From Candidatus Saccharibacteria bacterium UBA6258 (GTDB taxonomy: Bacteria > Patescibacteriota > Saccharimonadia > Saccharimonadales > Saccharimonadaceae), in contig DJVK01000007.1 in the NCBI GenBank assembly GCA_002441145.1, positions 88,522-103,736 of the forward strand: 15,215 nucleotides of DNA. Direction: 5' to 3'. This document shows, piece by piece, positions 7,890 to 13,451 of this stretch; position 1 is the first letter of the stretch; every line of letters starts with the position of its first letter. The notes beneath the pieces are model-generated. The model was given only the letters and a program-made list of their open reading frames with translations, ran no database searches and was not told the origin of the DNA. A program made the translations under genes and the position numbers.

Positions 7890-7949
7890 AAAAAAATAAG
7901 CGTACCCGACGACGGAACATGTGATCTTCACCACAAATCCCGCCGTCGG
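7890..7949 (-). terminator. Terminator of the 209-aa membrane protein gene
   Basis: Inverted repeat CCGACGACGG (7906-7915) / CCGCCGTCGG (7940-7949), one mismatch, 24-nt loop. On the minus strand the stem is followed after about 9 nt by seven T's (plus-strand A-run 7890-7896). It lies about 15 nt past the stop. The long loop and offset T-run make it imperfect. Confidence 0.5.
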
Positions 7950-7964
7950 ACGCTCATCTACTTC

Positions 7965-8594
7965 TCAGGCTGGCCGGGTGGCCGCGCGCTTCGCCTTGAG
8001 AATGCGGTAGCCCGTCACGACATGGCGACGGACGCTCAGGTAGCCAACGGCTACCGTCACACCCAGAACACCGGCGAAGAGCCGCCCTACGAACACCGGG
8101 TTCTCACCGGCAAGGTAGAACATGAACGCGCCCGCGAAGCCCGATGCCACAAGGGCGAGGATTGCCGCGCCCGCCGCAGACTGTGCGACAGGAGTCGCTT
8201 GCCCCTGGTTCTTGGCATTAACTCGCCTCTCAAGGGCTCCGAGAGCCCAGAAGAAGCCAGCCAGCAGGCTCAAGAAGGTCAGCCCAGCCGAGGCTGCGCC
8301 AATCCAGTCCTCCGCGCCACGCACCTCGTTCTCCATGTTCATGAAGGTTTGCACCATTATGGCAAGCATGGCCACAATGAACACGTCGGGGAGGTACTTG
8401 CTTGCACGAAGTGCAAGTTTGCCCACCTTGACCGATGCGACCGCAGTCCATGCCGAGGCGCGCTTGGCAAGGACCCAGAGGGGCTGGAGGTAGATGTACC
8501 GCACCTCCTTCCACGTCAAACGGCGACGCTCTGATACGACCGTGTAGTCGCTCATCTCAGCTTCGATCAGGTCGATGCCTTCGTGAATACTCAC
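7965..8594 (-). CDS. GC-rich four-segment membrane protein, unknown function
   Basis: 209 aa, family not recognised. I chose the GTG start at 8594 because AAAGGAAGG lies just before it; the in-frame ATG 42 nt upstream has no such site. Residues 1-68 are cytoplasmic, with an amphipathic Trp/Arg-rich stretch (about 26-67). Four membrane segments lie at about 70-86, 98-119, 139-161 and 165-187, and the tail is Arg/Lys-rich. Base composition is striking: a 60-base sample (8101-8160) has 38 G/C, against 29 of 60 in the neighbouring operon (5041-5100). This suggests acquisition from a GC-rich donor, possibly an actinobacterial host (inference). It has its own promoter and terminator. Confidence 0.75.
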   Translation of the reverse strand: MSIHEGIDLIEAEMSDYTVVSERRRLTWKEVRYIYLQPLWVLAKRASAWTAVASVKVGKLALRASKYLPDVFIVAMLAIMVQTFMNMENEVRGAEDWIGAASAGLTFLSLLAGFFWALGALERRVNAKNQGQATPVAQSAAGAAILALVASGFAGAFMFYLAGENPVFVGRLFAGVLGVTVAVGYLSVRRHVVTGYRILKAKRAATRPA

Positions 8595-8689
8595 GTGCCT
8601 TCCTTTCAAACGTTGGTTCTTGTTGTAGATGAGCAATCATGCAAATAAACACTTTTTGCTAAAAGCGCATCTCTTGGCATAACACCCCT

Positions 8690-8718
8690 GTTATAAACCC
8701 CTTTTTATAAATATGCAA
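8690..8718 (-). promoter_or_regulatory. Promoter of the 209-aa membrane protein gene
   Basis: On the minus strand, TTGCAT (8713-8718), a 17-bp spacer and TATAAC (8690-8695). Expected start is near 8683, giving a leader of about 89 nt before the GTG. The AT-rich promoter contrasts with the GC-rich coding body, as if the gene were expressed from resident sequence. Confidence 0.5.
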
Positions 8719-8722
8719 CCAT

Positions 8723-8743
8723 AGGCAAGATACACCTTTGCCT
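8723..8743. repeat. Inverted repeat in the divergent intergenic region
   Basis: AGGCAA (8723-8728) / TTGCCT (8738-8743) with a 9-nt gap, followed by an A-run. It sits between divergent genes, just upstream of the minus-strand -35 box, so it is a possible regulator site. No T-run fits it as a terminator on either strand. Confidence 0.35.
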
Positions 8744-8799
8744 AACGTGTAAAAAAAATTACATACCAAATTCATAACCTGCACTACCATATAGCCATA

Positions 8800-9462
8800 A
8801 TGAAGAAATTTTGGCTTAACAATAACCTCAGTATCGTTCTAATAGCAATATTTATTTTCAGTATCGTAGGAATGAGCTTCGCCGGGTGGCTCGATACCAA
8901 CGAAGAACTCATTGACCGTAAACAACCTACTCAGTCGTACGGCGAGTTTGTCGTTAGCGGTGACTTTATCGAAGGCGTATTCGAAAACTGGGAGAGCGAG
9001 TTCTTGCAGATGTTTGCTCTGGTCGTTTTGACGATATGGTTGCGACAAAAAGGCTCAGAAGACAGTAAGCCAATGCGCGGGCCCGCTGAACAAGATACCT
9101 CGTCGCGATATTCAATCATAAACGCGAGTACGTGGCCGAAGCGTAAAAAAGCAATTGGTCATGCACTTTACAGCCACTCCTTAAGTATTGCCTTGGCAGC
9201 GCTTTTCGTGTTCTCATTCACGCTCCATGCGATAGGCGGTACCGAGGCTTATAACGAAGATGCGCGTTACTATGGTTCGCCCACCGTATCAGTAGTTGAA
9301 TACATTACGACATCACGATTTTGGTACGAATCATTACAAAACTGGCAAAGTGAATTTTTAGCTGTCGCCACTTTATTATTACTGTCTATTAAACTACGAG
9401 AGCGTGGATCGCCAGAATCAAAAGCCATTGGCACGCGATATGACCATAAAACCGGTAAGTAG
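8800..9462 (+). CDS. DUF6766-like membrane protein, internally duplicated
   Basis: 220-aa integral membrane protein that I match from memory to the DUF6766 family; its function is unknown. It is made of two copies of one unit (about 6-91 and 124-209). Each unit has a membrane helix (about 10-29; 127-145), a loop with Tyr/acidic residues, the signature NW(E/Q)SEFL (63-69 and 181-187), a second helix (about 70-82; 188-199), and the tail (Q/E)(K/R)GSxxSK (83-90; 201-208). A polar linker (92-120) joins them. There is no ribosome-binding site before the ATG, only ATATAGCCATA, so translation may be leaderless or nearly so, although no convincing promoter was found. It is convergent with the next gene, with 3 nt between stops. 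Confidence 0.82.
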   Translation: MKKFWLNNNLSIVLIAIFIFSIVGMSFAGWLDTNEELIDRKQPTQSYGEFVVSGDFIEGVFENWESEFLQMFALVVLTIWLRQKGSEDSKPMRGPAEQDTSSRYSIINASTWPKRKKAIGHALYSHSLSIALAALFVFSFTLHAIGGTEAYNEDARYYGSPTVSVVEYITTSRFWYESLQNWQSEFLAVATLLLLSIKLRERGSPESKAIGTRYDHKTGK

Positions 9463-9480
9463 CGTTTAAACTGGTTTTTT
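9449..9480 (+). terminator. Terminator overlapping the convergent stops
   Basis: AAACCGGT (9449-9456) pairs with ACTGGTTT (9470-9477), with one G-T wobble, and is followed by T's to 9480. It overlaps the end of the DUF6766-like gene and of the convergent minus-strand gene. On the minus strand the tail (GGTTTTATGG) is weaker. Confidence 0.6.
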
Positions 9481-10149
9481 GCGCAAGCTACGTCGCGCTG
9501 CGCGAACGAACCGCTGCACCCTGGCCTTTATCGTAATGCTTGGTGCATTAATAAACAGCAAGCCAAGCAATGCACCGAGCATCCCGCCAATCAGATCTGC
9601 TATTAAGTCAAACATCGTATCAGTATGAGCATTTTCAGATGCGTTGCCCTGAAGCTCCCCAAGGTAACTGGTGTGGACCCCGAGGGTAATGTCGTACGAA
9701 TATTCTACAACCTCCCAAAATGCACCAACCCCTAGCGTCATGAATATAATTGCTAACATTAGTGGCCCCGTGCTCAACCGTAACCGTCCCGCCTTATACA
9801 ATACGTAGGCAATCATAAAACTCACGAAACCAACGATGAGGGGTAACGAAAAGTGAACGAATTTATCGTAATATGGCACCTGACTATAAAAATCTAATGT
9901 TTCACCTATTACGAATTGTAGGATGACCATCAACGTAAATAACAGCTCAAACTCGATCGGCATTGATACGATTCGGTTACGCGTAAACAGCTTTGGCGCA
10001 GAGATTGCACCAACGGCAAGCAGAATTATTATGCCAACATCAGTTTCACCAAGAAATAGCTGGTAGATTCCCGTAGCTAGCGCGATACCCCTAAGAACGA
10101 ACGATACATTGCGTTCCAGTGCTTCTTGTTTTGAGATAACGCGGTTCAT
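9466..10149 (-). CDS. DUF2238/YjdF-like integral membrane protein
   Basis: 227-aa polytopic protein with about six membrane segments (roughly 17-33, 37-52, 66-82, 100-118, 128-146, 184-200). It resembles the DUF2238 family (E. coli YjdF type) by its polar motifs within or near the membrane: YYDKFVHF (93-100), FWEVVEY (144-150) and TMFDLIADLIGG (178-189). The conserved Asp, His and Glu positions suggest an ion- or substrate-binding site, but the role is unknown. The C-terminal 25 residues are strongly basic. I placed the start at the ATG at 10149 rather than one 39 nt upstream, because a -10 box lies between them (10160-10165). That leaves a leader of only about 4 nt. Confidence 0.75.
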   Translation of the reverse strand: MNRVISKQEALERNVSFVLRGIALATGIYQLFLGETDVGIIILLAVGAISAPKLFTRNRIVSMPIEFELLFTLMVILQFVIGETLDFYSQVPYYDKFVHFSLPLIVGFVSFMIAYVLYKAGRLRLSTGPLMLAIIFMTLGVGAFWEVVEYSYDITLGVHTSYLGELQGNASENAHTDTMFDLIADLIGGMLGALLGLLFINAPSITIKARVQRFVRAARRSLRKKPV

Positions 10150-10159
10150 GTGTATATAA

Positions 10160-10188
10160 ATTATACCTTTTGTTTTCACAATTAACAA
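10160..10188 (-). promoter_or_regulatory. Promoter giving a near-leaderless mRNA
   Basis: On the minus strand, TTGTTA (10183-10188), a 17-bp spacer and a perfect TATAAT (10160-10165). Expected start is near 10153, about 4 nt before the ATG of the DUF2238-like gene. This decides that gene's start codon. Confidence 0.6.
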
Positions 10189-10220
10189 AGAACGTATTCA
10201 TTTTGTCAAATTAGTACAGT

Positions 10221-10691
10221 CTATTTACGCATCGGTAGTTCGCGCGCGACGAGTAAGGTTGCCCACAAAAGCGTACCGGTAAATATAAGCATCCATAATC
10301 CACCGGCCGATGGTAGCGTCGCGCCAAACAAGCCACCTTCGTTAGTTGTGCCTCCACCGGTAATATTCAGCCACAGTGCAATCAAAGTCCACACGGCAGG
10401 AGCTGCGATAGCTGCGAAACGGGATACATTACGCCACTTGGCGCTAAGCTTCATCGAAAGTAGGTACGGTAGTGCGGAGACCTCAAGTAAAGGTATTAAT
10501 CCCGCTAAGGTAATCGATGTAAAAAAGCCCCCAGGCAGGTCATATCCCGCAGTGACTTCGTCAAATTTTTCAAAGGTGAATAATTGCCCAATGATAAGCA
10601 CTAAAAACACCATTGCCAGCGCAAAAGCCCGCCAATACGCAGGATGGCCATAAAACTCATGTGGAAATACGCTTCGAACAAACTGCTTCAT
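10221..10691 (-). CDS. Four-segment membrane protein, unknown function
   Basis: 156 aa, family not recognised. Likely membrane segments lie at about 22-39, 57-79, 91-109 and 128-147. The short cytoplasmic N-terminus is MKQFVRSVFPHEFYGHP, and a Gly/Thr/Asn-rich loop (110-127) lies between the last two segments. I start it at the ATG at 10691. The frame stays open for 38 more codons upstream, but that extension is not hydrophobic or protein-like, and a -10 box (TATACT) lies 6 nt before this ATG. It is probably transcribed separately from the DUF2238-like gene, which has its own promoter 70 nt downstream. Confidence 0.65.
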   Translation of the reverse strand: MKQFVRSVFPHEFYGHPAYWRAFALAMVFLVLIIGQLFTFEKFDEVTAGYDLPGGFFTSITLAGLIPLLEVSALPYLLSMKLSAKWRNVSRFAAIAAPAVWTLIALWLNITGGGTTNEGGLFGATLPSAGGLWMLIFTGTLLWATLLVARELPMRK

Positions 10692-10697
10692 AGTACC

Positions 10698-10703
10698 AGT
10701 ATA
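10698..10703 (-). promoter_or_regulatory. -10 box next to the ATG, leaderless start
   Basis: TATACT on the minus strand ends 6 nt before the ATG at 10691, placing the transcription start at or next to the A of ATG. No good -35 box is visible 16-18 bp upstream. Confidence 0.4.
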
Positions 10704-10865
10704 TACGGCCCCCCTCTGCAAAAGTGTTGTATTTTTTTCAATTCCGCTTGCGCTATAAATAATTTCAGCGTATTGTACAGACAGCGAAGTTACAAAAACA
10801 AACATTTAAAAAAATTCTTGTGACATAATCGCTCTACGATATATCCACCACAACATATCTTTTTT

Positions 10866-10891
10866 AATACCCCATTTTCGGATGGGGTATT
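10866..10891 (-). terminator. Perfect 10-bp hairpin downstream of trmD
   Basis: AATACCCCAT (10866-10875) / ATGGGGTATT (10882-10891), 6-nt loop, about 21 nt past the trmD stop. On the minus strand it is followed by A's (AAAAAAG) rather than T's, so it is not a classical terminator. It could instead be a 3'-end stabiliser or processing site. Confidence 0.45.
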
Positions 10892-10912
10892 ATATTTGCG
10901 TTTTGATACGGG

Positions 10913-11566
10913 TTATTCAGCTTTTTTAGATTGTTCGGCACGCCACTTGGCTATCGCAGCATGATTACCGCTTAGCAACACTGACGGTACGGTACGACCG
11001 TTCCATTCTTCGGGTCGAGTATACTGCGGAAATTCAAGTGTCTCTCCGTCGCTAAAGCTTTCGATAGCAGCGCTCTCCGAACCACCCAGTACTCCAGGTA
11101 TAAGGCGAACGATGCTATCGATTATCGTCATCGCAGGTAGTTCCCCGCCAGTCAACACATAGTCGCCAACGCTTACTTCACCGTCAACAAGTTCCAGGAT
11201 ACGCTCATCATAGCCTTCGTAGCGTCCGCAGATGAATATATAGCCATGATCCGCTTCACTATACTCCTGTGCCAAAGACTGCCTCCAGCGCTGCCCACGC
11301 GGCGTCATAAGCAACACCTTTGCTGTAGGGTCGTTGGCTTTTGCTTGTATTACAGCGTTCCACAATGGTTCGATCATAAGCAACATGCCATCGCCACCAC
11401 CATATGGAGTATCATCAACTTGTCGGCGTGGACCGAGACCAAATTCTCGTAAATCTACGGTTGATAGTTCGACGATGCTATCTTTTTGCGCTTTCCACAT
11501 CATAGAATTACCAAAAATACCGGTAAACATATCTGGGAATAGCGTGATAACTTGGAACTTTTTCAT
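10913..11566 (-). CDS. trmD: tRNA (guanine37-N1)-methyltransferase TrmD
   Basis: 217-aa SPOUT-class enzyme that methylates G37 next to the anticodon of tRNAs reading CNN codons, using S-adenosylmethionine, which prevents +1 frameshifting. Visible family signatures are VITLFPDMF (6-14), DDTPYGGGDGM (51-61), LLMTPRGQ (85-92), CGRYEGYDER (113-122), the knot segment SVGDYVLTGGELP (132-144), YTRPEEWNG (182-190) and SGNHAAIAKWR (199-209). It is shorter than the usual 240-255 aa because the C-terminus ends soon after the last motif. The ATG at 11566 has no clear ribosome-binding site. rimM, its common partner in the rpsP-rimM-trmD operon, is absent here. Confidence 0.97.
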   Translation of the reverse strand: MKKFQVITLFPDMFTGIFGNSMMWKAQKDSIVELSTVDLREFGLGPRRQVDDTPYGGGDGMLLMIEPLWNAVIQAKANDPTAKVLLMTPRGQRWRQSLAQEYSEADHGYIFICGRYEGYDERILELVDGEVSVGDYVLTGGELPAMTIIDSIVRLIPGVLGGSESAAIESFSDGETLEFPQYTRPEEWNGRTVPSVLLSGNHAAIAKWRAEQSKKAE

Positions 11567-11605
11567 CTGTTATAGCTTATCAGTAATTGACTTTGTTGTC
11601 TATAG

Positions 11606-11611
11606 ATTATA
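11606..11611 (-). promoter_or_regulatory. Possible trmD -10 box
   Basis: TATAAT on the minus strand, which would start RNA about 33 nt before the trmD ATG. No acceptable -35 box is seen. A second candidate, TATAAC, sits only 2 nt before the ATG and is too close. Confidence 0.3.
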
Positions 11612-11665
11612 AAGTATGTATATTGGCACGCACTCCGTGAGCCACGACCGAATCGAGAATGCATC

Positions 11666-11908
11666 ATGAGCGATGACCTTGTCCCGATGCAGTCAGAGGA
11701 GCAGGCGCGAATCGAAGAGATTCGTAAATTGCGACGGCAGCATATGAAGGATAAAGCGGTGCGCAAACACTTGGCACCAGACCCGAACATCAAGGGCGAC
11801 GAGGGGTACACGATGCCGCTCAGTATGCGCATCATGCACTTCTTGCGGCGGCGACGTTTGCGCCGTATGCTCAAACGGTTCGAGAAAGACTACGGGTATA
11901 CCCCCTGA
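11666..11908 (+). CDS. Small basic protein, unknown function
   Basis: 80 aa, family not recognised. The first half is a charged helix (SEEQARIEEIRKLRRQHMKDKAVRK, about 10-34). A Pro/Gly-containing turn (38-50) follows, then a very basic amphipathic helix, PLSMRIMHFLRRRRLRRMLKRF (51-72). It has no membrane segment. The basic helix could bind nucleic acid or a membrane surface (inference). The ribosome-binding site is weak. GC is raised, with 37 of 60 bases G/C at 11761-11820. It is divergent from trmD and is followed by a strong hairpin terminator, which supports a real transcription unit. A weak TTGACT(11587-11592)-15-TATAAA(11608-11613) lies upstream. Confidence 0.6.
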   Translation: MSDDLVPMQSEEQARIEEIRKLRRQHMKDKAVRKHLAPDPNIKGDEGYTMPLSMRIMHFLRRRRLRRMLKRFEKDYGYTP

Positions 11909-11936
11909 GCCATCATCACATCAAGCCCATCCACCG

Positions 11937-11980
11937 ATGAGAATCGCCCAGCGACCGTCGGTACGCTGGGCTTTTCTCAT
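11937..11980 (+). terminator. Long interrupted hairpin terminator
   Basis: GCCCAGCG (11946-11953) / CGCTGGGC (11964-11971) is followed by TTTTCT. Outside a 2-nt internal loop the pairing continues with ATGAGAA (11937-11943) / TTCTCAT (11974-11980). This ends the 80-aa gene and, being nearly symmetric, may also act on the other strand. Confidence 0.75.
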
Positions 11981-11991
11981 GCCTCTTTTTC

Positions 11992-12000
11992 TGCTAAACT
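11992..12000 (+). promoter_or_regulatory. Extended -10 box before the 105-aa gene
   Basis: TGC (11992-11994) followed by TAAACT (11995-12000), 9 nt before the ATG. No good -35 box is seen. Transcription would start within a few bases of the ATG. TATAAG at 12000-12005 is an alternative -10 but is too close. Confidence 0.35.
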
Positions 12001-12009
12001 ATAAGCACA

Positions 12010-12327
12010 ATGGAGCTCCAGCCAACTCAACCTCAGACCCCTGACATAACACAAGATGTGCGCGTATCCGCCGAGATGCGCAAGTTAACGTTAACGCCGA
12101 TTCACGATAATGTCGCTCCCGAGGCACTACCTGACGCCGAAATCGTCGCTAAACACGCAATGGATGGCGCATTGCCAAACAGCCCTGATGAGTACGAAGC
12201 AACCACAGCCGCTTCACCCGCCCAGCAAGTTGCCGCAAAGTCTGCGCATCGAACCGCTCTCGCCTATAGTACAGCTATAGTCTCAGTCCTCGTCGTGGCT
12301 ACTTCAATCGCTTTTCTCAGCCGCTAA
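12010..12327 (+). CDS. Small C-terminally anchored membrane protein, unknown function
   Basis: 105 aa, family not recognised. Residues 1-80 are polar, Pro/Thr/Ala-rich and probably disordered (MELQPTQPQTPDITQD...). One membrane helix lies at about 85-103 (ALAYSTAIVSVLVVATSIAFL), and the chain ends two residues later, so this is a tail-anchored topology with the bulk in the cytoplasm. There is no ribosome-binding site, and the -10 box lies only 9 nt before the ATG, so the mRNA is probably leaderless or close to it. A clear hairpin terminator follows. It sits alone between the 80-aa gene and the khpA end, each separated by terminators. Confidence 0.65.
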   Translation: MELQPTQPQTPDITQDVRVSAEMRKLTLTPIHDNVAPEALPDAEIVAKHAMDGALPNSPDEYEATTAASPAQQVAAKSAHRTALAYSTAIVSVLVVATSIAFLSR

Positions 12328-12340
12328 TATATTCGCGAGC

Positions 12341-12374
12341 AATACAGTCGCGCAAAGTGTGGCTGTATTTTTTT
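12341..12374 (+). terminator. Terminator of the 105-aa gene
   Basis: AATACAG (12341-12347) / CTGTATT (12363-12369) followed by an unbroken T-run to 12374. The 15-nt loop may fold further. It lies 14 nt past the stop. Confidence 0.75.
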
Positions 12375-12383
12375 CTTTGCAAC

Positions 12384-12415
12384 TAAAAAGCCCGTCGATA
12401 ATGACGGACTTTTTA
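12384..12415 (-). terminator. Bidirectional terminator downstream of khpA
   Basis: TAAAAAG (12384-12390) + CCGTC (12392-12396) pairs with GACGG (12403-12407) + CTTTTTA (12409-12415), one mismatch, 6-nt loop. T's follow the GC core on both strands. It lies about 90 nt beyond the khpA stop. Confidence 0.75.
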
Positions 12416-12423
12416 ACACATAT

Positions 12424-12497
12424 AAGGCTCTCAAACCTTTTGGTTTGCTCGCGTGAGCTTTTTCGTTTCTCGCAGTTCAAGGTTGGTGTCTGAACTG
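12424..12497. repeat. Two further hairpins between khpA and its terminator
   Basis: CAAACC (12432-12437) / GGTTTG (12442-12447) with a TTTT loop is nested in a looser GCTC (12427-12430) / GAGC pairing followed by TTTTT on the plus strand. A perfect CAGTTCA (12473-12479) / TGAACTG (12491-12497) lies just beyond the khpA stop. The 3' region of khpA mRNA is therefore heavily structured. No known RNA family was recognised. Confidence 0.4.
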
Positions 12498-12504
12498 TTT
12501 ATGA

Positions 12505-12912
12505 TTATATATCTAAATCATCTAGTTCGGCAAGCTCTTGGCGAGACTTTTTTGCGTAGTCTGATTCTTTATCCACAGTATCATCAGTAGAGTTATCCAC
12601 AACGTTGTCAGAATCCACATTATCTGCTGATTCATCCGATGAAATATACGTCGCATCGTCTGGATTATCGTTATTGACGATCTTTAGGTTATAGCGTGCT
12701 GCGTTCTTTGTTCCAAGGGCGCGTAGCAAGGTGCGTAGGCTTTGCGCAGTAACGCCACGACGACCGATAACGCGGCCAAGGTCTTCTGGATTAACGGTTA
12801 GTGTTAGTAGTACGCCTTTTTCATCAATAATGCGCTCAACACTGACATCTTCTGGATGTCCGACGAGTGACTTGACGATATATTCTACAAATTGCTGGTC
12901 GATAGTCGACAT
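12505..12912 (-). CDS. khpA: KH-domain RNA-binding protein KhpA with acidic tail
   Basis: 135 aa. Residues 1-80 are a KhpA (YlqC-type) KH domain: FVEYIVKSLVGHPEDV (8-23), LTVNPEDLGRVIGRRG (38-53) with the RNA-contacting GxxG loop G50-R-R-G53, and VTAQSLRTLLRAL (54-66). KhpA proteins bind RNA, often with KhpB, and affect growth and division in Gram-positive bacteria. Usual family members are about 75-85 aa; this one adds about 50 residues very rich in Asp, Ser and Asn (82-116), ending in a charged helix. I start at the ATG at 12912 because AAGGAG is 9 nt before it; the ATG two codons earlier is only 3 nt from that site. It lies in the conserved rpsP-khpA-trmD neighbourhood. Confidence 0.9.
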   Translation of the reverse strand: MSTIDQQFVEYIVKSLVGHPEDVSVERIIDEKGVLLTLTVNPEDLGRVIGRRGVTAQSLRTLLRALGTKNAARYNLKIVNNDNPDDATYISSDESADNVDSDNVVDNSTDDTVDKESDYAKKSRQELAELDDLDI

Positions 12913-12957
12913 GCCCATTGTCTCCTTTTTCTGTCTCACTATTAATATCGTAATTCT

Positions 12958-12966
12958 ATTGTAGCA
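12958..12966 (-). promoter_or_regulatory. Extended -10 promoter of khpA
   Basis: On the minus strand, TGC (12964-12966) followed by TACAAT (12958-12963). The start is expected near 12951, about 39 nt before the ATG. The -35 region is poor, as is common with extended -10 promoters. Confidence 0.45.
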
Positions 12967-12986
12967 TGATTTTAGCGCTGTAGTCG

Positions 12987-13015
12987 TTGACTTACCGTAA
13001 TATATATGCTGAAAT
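12987..13015 (+). promoter_or_regulatory. Promoter of the 102-aa gene
   Basis: TTGACT (12987-12992), a 17-bp spacer ending in TGC, and TGAAAT (13010-13015). The start is expected near 13022, about 34 nt before the ATG. It is divergent from the khpA promoter, with about 20 bp between the two. Confidence 0.4.
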
Positions 13016-13055
13016 AGTATATGACAATCCAGTCACTCAACAAGAGAAAGATGGT

Positions 13056-13364
13056 ATGTCCGTGCTTGAAATCGATGATTCCGTCGTGGTAACGCGCCTG
13101 CTCCTGCGCATGGAGCTCGCGGCCATTCCCGATGACGACGACCGTCACGACCGCGCTCTCGGCATGTGGCTCTGGACACACGAGAGCCTCAGAAAGTGCG
13201 GTCTGTCTCGCACCGAGAGAACAGCTCTCAGCGCGAGGGCTGATGCCCTCTTCGACATCCTTGTGGGTTTCGAGGAGGTTTGGCCGGAGGACAACGACCC
13301 CGAGTCCCGCGTGCAGAGCGGCCTCGATGGCCGCGGGTACGCAATCGTCCTGGGTTACAACTAA
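13056..13364 (+). CDS. Small GC-rich acidic protein, unknown function
   Basis: 102 aa, family not recognised, with no membrane segment. It looks like a compact mainly helical protein: VVVTRLLLRMELAAI (10-24), ALGMWLWTHESLRKCGL (34-50), then SRTERTALSARADALFDILVGFEEVW (51-76), and a polar C-terminal strand region ending YAIVLGYN. I chose the ATG at 13056 because the frame upstream overlaps the promoter and is AT-rich. The ribosome-binding site is weak (GAAAGATGG). Composition is foreign-looking: 41 of 60 bases are G/C at 13081-13140. It is inserted between khpA and rpsP, against their direction, with its own promoter and two hairpins after it. Confidence 0.65.
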   Translation: MSVLEIDDSVVVTRLLLRMELAAIPDDDDRHDRALGMWLWTHESLRKCGLSRTERTALSARADALFDILVGFEEVWPEDNDPESRVQSGLDGRGYAIVLGYN

Positions 13365-13374
13365 ATAGCACGTC

Positions 13375-13394
13375 CTATATCCTTCGGGATATAG
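13375..13394 (+). repeat. Perfect hairpin with a TTCG tetraloop
   Basis: CTATATCC (13375-13382), TTCG loop, GGATATAG (13387-13394). The loop is closed by a C-G pair, the exceptionally stable cUUCGg form, only in plus-strand RNA. It lies 10 nt past the 102-aa gene. No T-run follows directly; another hairpin comes 3 nt later. Confidence 0.6.
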
Positions 13395-13397
13395 AAG

Positions 13398-13420
13398 AGC
13401 CCCCATCGATGATGGGGGCT
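13398..13420 (-). terminator. GC-rich hairpin between converging genes (rpsP side)
   Basis: AGCCCCCATC (13398-13407) / GATGGGGGCT (13411-13420), 3-nt loop, perfect 10-bp stem. On the minus strand it is followed by CTTCTATAT and on the plus strand by GCTTGACT. It probably ends rpsP from one side and backs up the TTCG hairpin from the other; the T-runs are weak. Confidence 0.55.
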
Positions 13421-13451
13421 GCTTGACTATATAGACTGTAGACTTCTAAGC

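Noticed and set aside
7611..8534. 307-codon plus-strand reading frame opposite the 209-aa membrane gene
   Set aside because: It lies antisense to a gene with promoter, ribosome-binding site and membrane segments. Its translation is Arg/His/Cys-rich and looks like the reverse of a GC-rich gene.
10692..10805. 38-codon N-terminal extension of the 156-aa membrane protein
   Set aside because: A -10 box lies just before the internal ATG at 10691, and the extension has no protein-like features or ribosome-binding site.
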